Positions 60,102-64,000 of a DNA stretch of 64,000 nt are shown in pieces. Each line of letters opens with the position of its first letter. The stretch's first letter is position 1. This DNA is from HGM04593 sp045646845. Its GTDB lineage: Bacteria > Bacteroidota > Bacteroidia > Bacteroidales > Bacteroidaceae. Below the pieces are notes generated by a model. That model made no database searches. It saw only the letters and a program-made list of their open reading frames with translations, and was not told the DNA's origin. Both the position numbers and the translations under genes were made by a program. The stretch covers positions 1-64,000 of the forward strand of contig JAZRLO010000002.1 of NCBI GenBank assembly GCA_045646845.1, written 5' to 3'.

Positions 60102-61841
60102 TCAGATTCCCATAGCCTTCTTCATGGCCTCGATAGTCTCATCAGCCTTTGCACATGCATCAGCATAGCAGTTGCGGCATCCCATCTTACCCTTAGCCTC
60201 CATGTAGAATTTAATTTTGGGCTCAGTACCCGAAGGACGTACAGAAACCTTATTGCCGCTCTCGGTAAAGTACTGTAGCACGTTTGAAGGCTCCGGCATG
60301 TCAATATCTGTAACATTACCCTCGCCGTCAACCTGCTTCATTGCCTTGAAGTCCTTATAGCAAACCACCTTCTCGCCGGCCATCTCCTTGAGAGGATTTG
60401 CGCGGAAGTTCTCCATCATCTGGCGTATCTCGTCCGCACCGCTCTTACCGGGCTTAACCACATTGACTGTCACCTCTTTTGAAAAACCATACTCAACGTA
60501 TATATCCATAAGAAGTTCATACAGATTCTTGCCGTTGTCCTTTGCCCATGCAGCGACCTCAGCGATAAGGCTACATGCAGAGACAGAATCCTTGTCACGG
60601 CAGAAATCCTCGGCAAGGAAGCCGAAGCTCTCTTCACCACCACCGATGTACTTCGCAACGCCTTCATTGTCGCGGATAACCTTGGCAATCCACTTGAAGC
60701 CTGTGTAGCAGTCATACATCTTTATGTTGTTCTTTTCCGCGATATTCTTGATGACTTCGGTAGTAACGATAGTCTTTACAACGAACTCCTTGCCTGTCAT
60801 CTTGCCCAACTTGGTATATTGGGTTATGATATAGTAGAGGAACATCATGCAAGTCTGGTTACCGTTGATAATCACCCACTCTCCGTCACTGTTCTTGCAG
60901 GCAATTGCAAGACGGTCAGCATCGGGGTCAGAAGCCAACACCAAGTCAGCATCGATTTCCTTTGCAAGGTTCACGGCCATCGTCATTGCCTCGGGATTCT
61001 CGGGGTTAGGAGAAACCACTGTCGGGAAGTTGCCGTCCTTGACCATCTGCTCCTCTACGCAATGTATGTTCTCAAAGCCCCATTTGCGGAGCGATGCGGG
61101 AATAAGCACACGGCCACAACCATGAATAGGAGTATATACGATTTTGAGATCCTTATGACGCTCAATCACTTCGGGATCAATAGAGAGGGTCTTTACTGCA
61201 TCGAGGAATACAGCATCCACCTCTTCGCCTATAATTTCTATAAGAGCCGGATTTCCCTGGAACTTAATATCCTCAACCTTAACGCTCTCGACATGCTTGA
61301 TAGTGTTAACATCGTGCGGAGAGAGCATCTGTGCACCGTCATCCCAATAAGCCTTGTATCCGTTATACTCCTTGGGATTATGGCTGGCAGTGATATTCAC
61401 ACCGCTCTGGCACCCCAAATGACGGATAGCGAAAGAGATTTCCGGAGTAGGACGCAAATCCTCGAACAGATACACCTTGATTCCGTTCGCAGAGAAGATG
61501 TTTGCAGAAATCTCGGCAAACAGGCGGCTGTTGTTGCGGCAGTCATGTCCTACCACGACAGATATCTGCTCCAAGTCCTTAAAACACTCGTTGAGATAGT
61601 TGGCAAGCCCCTGAGTAGCCTTACCCACAGTGTAGATGTTCATACGGTTGCTTCCAGCCCCCATTATACCGCGCAGGCCACCGGTTCCGAACTCGAGCTC
61701 ACGATAGAAAGCATCTATGAGAGGAGTCTTGTCCTCATTGTCAAGCATTGCCTGCACCTCTTTGCGTGTCTCTTCGTCATAAGCTGGAGAAAGCCACTCT
61801 GTAGCCTTTTCCGTCACCATTTTAATCAATTCCTGATCCAT
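60102..61841 (-). CDS. pgm: Phosphoglucomutase/phosphomannomutase
   Basis: A 579-residue alpha-D-phosphohexomutase (PGM2/PgcA-type length). The phosphoserine loop is GVNITASHNPKEYNGYKAYW (Ser near 154), the Mg2+ loop LASDPDADRLAIA, the sugar-binding loop GGGEESFGF, and the C-terminal phosphate-binding RPSGTEPKIKFY. It interconverts glucose-1- and glucose-6-phosphate and feeds nucleotide-sugar synthesis. Stand-alone gene with its own promoter and a convergent terminator shared with rng. Confidence 0.95.
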   Translation of the reverse strand: MDQELIKMVTEKATEWLSPAYDEETRKEVQAMLDNEDKTPLIDAFYRELEFGTGGLRGIMGAGSNRMNIYTVGKATQGLANYLNECFKDLEQISVVVGHDCRNNSRLFAEISANIFSANGIKVYLFEDLRPTPEISFAIRHLGCQSGVNITASHNPKEYNGYKAYWDDGAQMLSPHDVNTIKHVESVKVEDIKFQGNPALIEIIGEEVDAVFLDAVKTLSIDPEVIERHKDLKIVYTPIHGCGRVLIPASLRKWGFENIHCVEEQMVKDGNFPTVVSPNPENPEAMTMAVNLAKEIDADLVLASDPDADRLAIACKNSDGEWVIINGNQTCMMFLYYIITQYTKLGKMTGKEFVVKTIVTTEVIKNIAEKNNIKMYDCYTGFKWIAKVIRDNEGVAKYIGGGEESFGFLAEDFCRDKDSVSACSLIAEVAAWAKDNGKNLYELLMDIYVEYGFSKEVTVNVVKPGKSGADEIRQMMENFRANPLKEMAGEKVVCYKDFKAMKQVDGEGNVTDIDMPEPSNVLQYFTESGNKVSVRPSGTEPKIKFYMEAKGKMGCRNCYADACAKADETIEAMKKAMGI

Positions 61842-61903
61842 ATTATTGCTATTTGTTGATTATGTCCTTTAATAATAAACTTCGGTTTCATGGAAACATC
61901 ATG

Positions 61904-61935
61904 CAAATATAATTAATTCCACGAATAAACAACAA
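61904..61935 (-). promoter_or_regulatory. Promoter for pgm
   Basis: Minus-strand -7 box TATATTTG (61911-61904) and TTG at 61935-61933, spacer 21 nt. The leader is about 55 nt. Confidence 0.6.
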
Positions 61936-61943
61936 TTATCAGT

Positions 61944-63590
61944 TTATTTTGATGCAGGCATAAGATATTTGTCACCAGTCTGTTCTACGACAGCCTTCCA
62001 ATACTCGTTAGAATATCCGGGACGCACGATTCTTCCGCCGTTGCCGGTCGTGCCACGATCCAGTTTGCCGTTCTTCTCGCTCTTGACAACAAAATCGTTG
62101 TATTTTACGATAATCTTCTCACCGAATCTCTTCCACTCGGACAGCGCGGTCTCGGCACTGCTGCATGTAAAATCGGTAAGAATCTTCTTGGCGAACTTGG
62201 GAGAAGTAGAGATTACTGCAAGAGCCTCCTGCTCCACCTCCCTGCTCTGGCTGTAGATTCCATTCTCCAATGCACCCTGCACGTTTCTCATGTCATCTAT
62301 GACCATCGAATATTTGGGATAAATCATATTTGCCACCCAGTTGAACACCCAGAACGAAGATTTCCACGAAAACTCCACAGGGTCGGCATAACACTCCTTG
62401 TAGCAGTCGGGCACCTCAGTCGCACAGCAATAAACAGGAGTAAAGACAACCATATTGGCATCATCGGTACCGAACCACATAACGCCTCCCACAGCATCGG
62501 GAAGCCATGAACGCAACTGAGCCACGAAAGTGAAGGCTGTCTGGAATGTCGAAATAGGACGTTCATTGAAATACTCCTTGCCATCGACCTTGAAGCTGAG
62601 AGGCGAGGGGCGGTAAGGCATATTGTATGGACCTGCACCCAAATCACCGGTCACATCGAAGGGAGTGCCCTCATAATGGTCACGCATTCCGCGCTGCATG
62701 TCCTGCAAAGAAACAGGAGCCTTTGGTTTCATATACAAAGGCATAGGCTCTGCCGTAGGATCACCCGAAGCCCAGGCCAGATATTTTGTCATATCCTCCT
62801 CACCGAACATATTGAAGAAGCTCCAAACGCGTGCATCACAATAACGCAGACCGCCGAAGTCTGCCGGACAATATGCCGCGGCAAAATCAAAATCGGCATC
62901 CTTGCCGTCGAAGTAACCCATCTTGCGCGCAAACTTCACGACATCCTTGGAATAGAGCACATTATCCTTGTCCTTCATGTCAAACTTGCGGATGCGCGCC
63001 TGGTTCGCATGAGCAGAGATGCAATCATCCGGAATGCGTACGGCAACCCAAACGGCACCTTTTTCCTTGCCGCCCTTGCCCACCATTTCAAGAATCCAGG
63101 CCTCGTTCTTGTCGGCAATAGAGAAGCTCTCTCCGCTGCTGCAGTAACCGTATTCCGCCACAAGAGAGGTCATAACGTCTATCGCCTCGCGAGCCGTACG
63201 GGAACGCTGCAGAGCAATATATATCATGCTACCGTAATCAAGGACGCCCGTAGTATCGATAAGTTCCTCACGTCCTCCGAAAGTGGTTTCGGCAATGGCA
63301 ACCTGATGCTCGTTGATATTTCCGAGAACATTATATGTCACTCGTGCTTCAGGAATTTGTCCAAGATACCTGCCCGAATCCCATTCGTATATGTCGCGCA
63401 TCGTACCCTCGGGATACACAGCAGCCGGGAAATGAGCCACAAATCCACTCATGCCGTAACTGTCGGCACTGTACGAAATGAAAACCGAGCCGTCGGCCGA
63501 AGCCTTTTTTCCTACCAGGAAATTGGTGCAGGAGATACCTGCATGAACTGACAGCACCAAAGCCGCCACAAAGAAAAAGAGTCTTTTCAT
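61944..63590 (-). CDS. pepD: C69 family dipeptidase
   Basis: A 548-residue peptidase of the C69 (PepD) family, with the N-terminal nucleophile fold. A signal peptide (MKRLFFFVAALVLSVHAGIS) precedes Cys21 in CTNFLVGKKASADGS, which becomes the N-terminal catalytic Cys after cleavage. So the enzyme is periplasmic or outer-membrane and self-matures. The following DYGSMIYIALQRSRTAREAIDVM and SFSIADKNEAWILEMVG are typical. It probably hydrolyses dipeptides. It lies 7 bp after the M23-type gene, so both are one unit. Confidence 0.93.
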   Translation of the reverse strand: MKRLFFFVAALVLSVHAGISCTNFLVGKKASADGSVFISYSADSYGMSGFVAHFPAAVYPEGTMRDIYEWDSGRYLGQIPEARVTYNVLGNINEHQVAIAETTFGGREELIDTTGVLDYGSMIYIALQRSRTAREAIDVMTSLVAEYGYCSSGESFSIADKNEAWILEMVGKGGKEKGAVWVAVRIPDDCISAHANQARIRKFDMKDKDNVLYSKDVVKFARKMGYFDGKDADFDFAAAYCPADFGGLRYCDARVWSFFNMFGEEDMTKYLAWASGDPTAEPMPLYMKPKAPVSLQDMQRGMRDHYEGTPFDVTGDLGAGPYNMPYRPSPLSFKVDGKEYFNERPISTFQTAFTFVAQLRSWLPDAVGGVMWFGTDDANMVVFTPVYCCATEVPDCYKECYADPVEFSWKSSFWVFNWVANMIYPKYSMVIDDMRNVQGALENGIYSQSREVEQEALAVISTSPKFAKKILTDFTCSSAETALSEWKRFGEKIIVKYNDFVVKSEKNGKLDRGTTGNGGRIVRPGYSNEYWKAVVEQTGDKYLMPASK

Positions 63591-63597
63591 AGTATAA

Positions 63598-64000
63598 TCA
63601 ATAAGTTATTTCCTTTTCAAAAACAGTTTCGTTCCCGAGTACATCCTTCGCCACGACCCTGAGTTTATGTTTGCCGCGGCTGACATTCTCGGCCTTGAGG
63701 TCAAGCGTAAGCAAAGATTCCTTACTGCTGTACCTGAAGAGCACGAATCTGCCGTCCAACGTACCCTTGAAAGAGCCTATTGCCGTTTCACTGTCGGACA
63801 GTCCAAGTTCAATACGGCCACGTTTCATCCACTGCCTGTCGTTCTTTGCGACAAGGCGCGGACCGACGGTATCGGCAAAGACCTCATATTCACCGAAGCT
63901 TCTTATCTTGGCATTCATCCAGCCGTTGCTGTATTTTCCGCCCACATATAAGACTTTCCCAGATGAACGCCTCCCCACATACAGTTTGGAAGTATCTACA
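63598..64000 (-). CDS. C-terminal part of an M23-type metallopeptidase (cut by window edge)
   Basis: The frame is open from the stop at 63598 to the window end, giving the last 134 residues or so of a larger protein. The visible part is beta-rich (SKLYVGRRSSGKVLYVGGKY, NGWMNAKIRSFGEYEVFADT, VVAKDVLGNETVFEKEITY). It looks like the Ig-like C-terminal end found on Bacteroidales M23-family peptidoglycan peptidases. The catalytic domain lies outside the window, so the family call is tentative. It is followed 7 bp later by pepD. Confidence 0.7.
   Translation of the reverse strand, partial: VDTSKLYVGRRSSGKVLYVGGKYSNGWMNAKIRSFGEYEVFADTVGPRLVAKNDRQWMKRGRIELGLSDSETAIGSFKGTLDGRFVLFRYSSKESLLTLDLKAENVSRGKHKLRVVAKDVLGNETVFEKEITY

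Overview
The window is a stretch of ordinary chromosome from a member of the Bacteroidales (Bacteroidaceae/Prevotellaceae-like). The evidence is the gene content (BamD-RpoZ-DUF4293, GldE-SSB, an ECF sigma factor, DUF4924, FISUMP and GEVED-type domains, a C-terminal sorting-like domain) and the promoters. Upstream of many genes is a TAnnTTTG -7 box with a TTTG/TTG box 19-21 nt before it, the pattern used by the Bacteroidetes primary sigma factor. I found no tRNA, rRNA, CRISPR array, phage module or transposase. The window is cut inside rpmI on the left and inside an M23-type gene on the right.

Layout. 1-6.3 kb: rpmI-infC, thrS, then a TPR protein, def and ruvX, all on the minus strand. 6.5-10.7 kb: a short fucose operon (fucI, mutarotase, fucP) and a SPOR lipoprotein. 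10.9-18.3 kb: an M64 peptidase, a lipoprotein, a CbpA-type co-chaperone preceded by a MITE-like repeat, a membrane Ser/Thr kinase fused to a formylglycine-enzyme-fold domain, TspO and a 5'-nucleotidase. 18.4-23.3 kb (plus): a HAD hydrolase and a tight SGNH-SGNH-MBOAT cassette that looks like an extracytoplasmic O-acylation system. 23.3-31.5 kb (minus): DMT and SulP transporters, MscS, peroxiredoxin, cyclophilin, a DsbA-like protein and the bamD-rpoZ-DUF4293 operon. 31.8-36.1 kb: a secreted 1428-residue protein carrying both a GH27 and a GH16 catalytic domain. 36.3-40.5 kb: uvrB, then a FISUMP/B-repeat gene with a frameshifted paralogous remnant. 40.6-43.7 kb: mtaB-GT2-rsmI-like. 43.9-47.4 kb: an S9 peptidase with an MFS carrier. 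47.5-54.9 kb: a small conserved protein, an ECF sigma factor, the DUF4924-prfC-tsaC-clcA-fmt operon and LysE. 55-64 kb: a DUF308 protein, gldE, ssb, then HU, a 29-residue bS22/COX24-like protein and rng on plus, then phosphoglucomutase, a C69 peptidase and the M23-type end.

How it fits together. Most genes are housekeeping (translation, DNA repair, envelope assembly). The accessory functions point to a gut-type glycan and peptide forager: fucose uptake, a two-enzyme glycosidase, and secreted or periplasmic peptidases (M64, S9, C69) beside a likely dipeptide carrier. The least ordinary features are the GH27-GH16 fusion, the kinase whose linker is built from dispersed DNA repeats, the nested inverted repeat upstream of cbpA, and the SGNH-SGNH-MBOAT cassette. 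I see no clearly new defence or mobile system. Transcription units are often closed by very long, near-perfect hairpins with stems of 20-26 bp.
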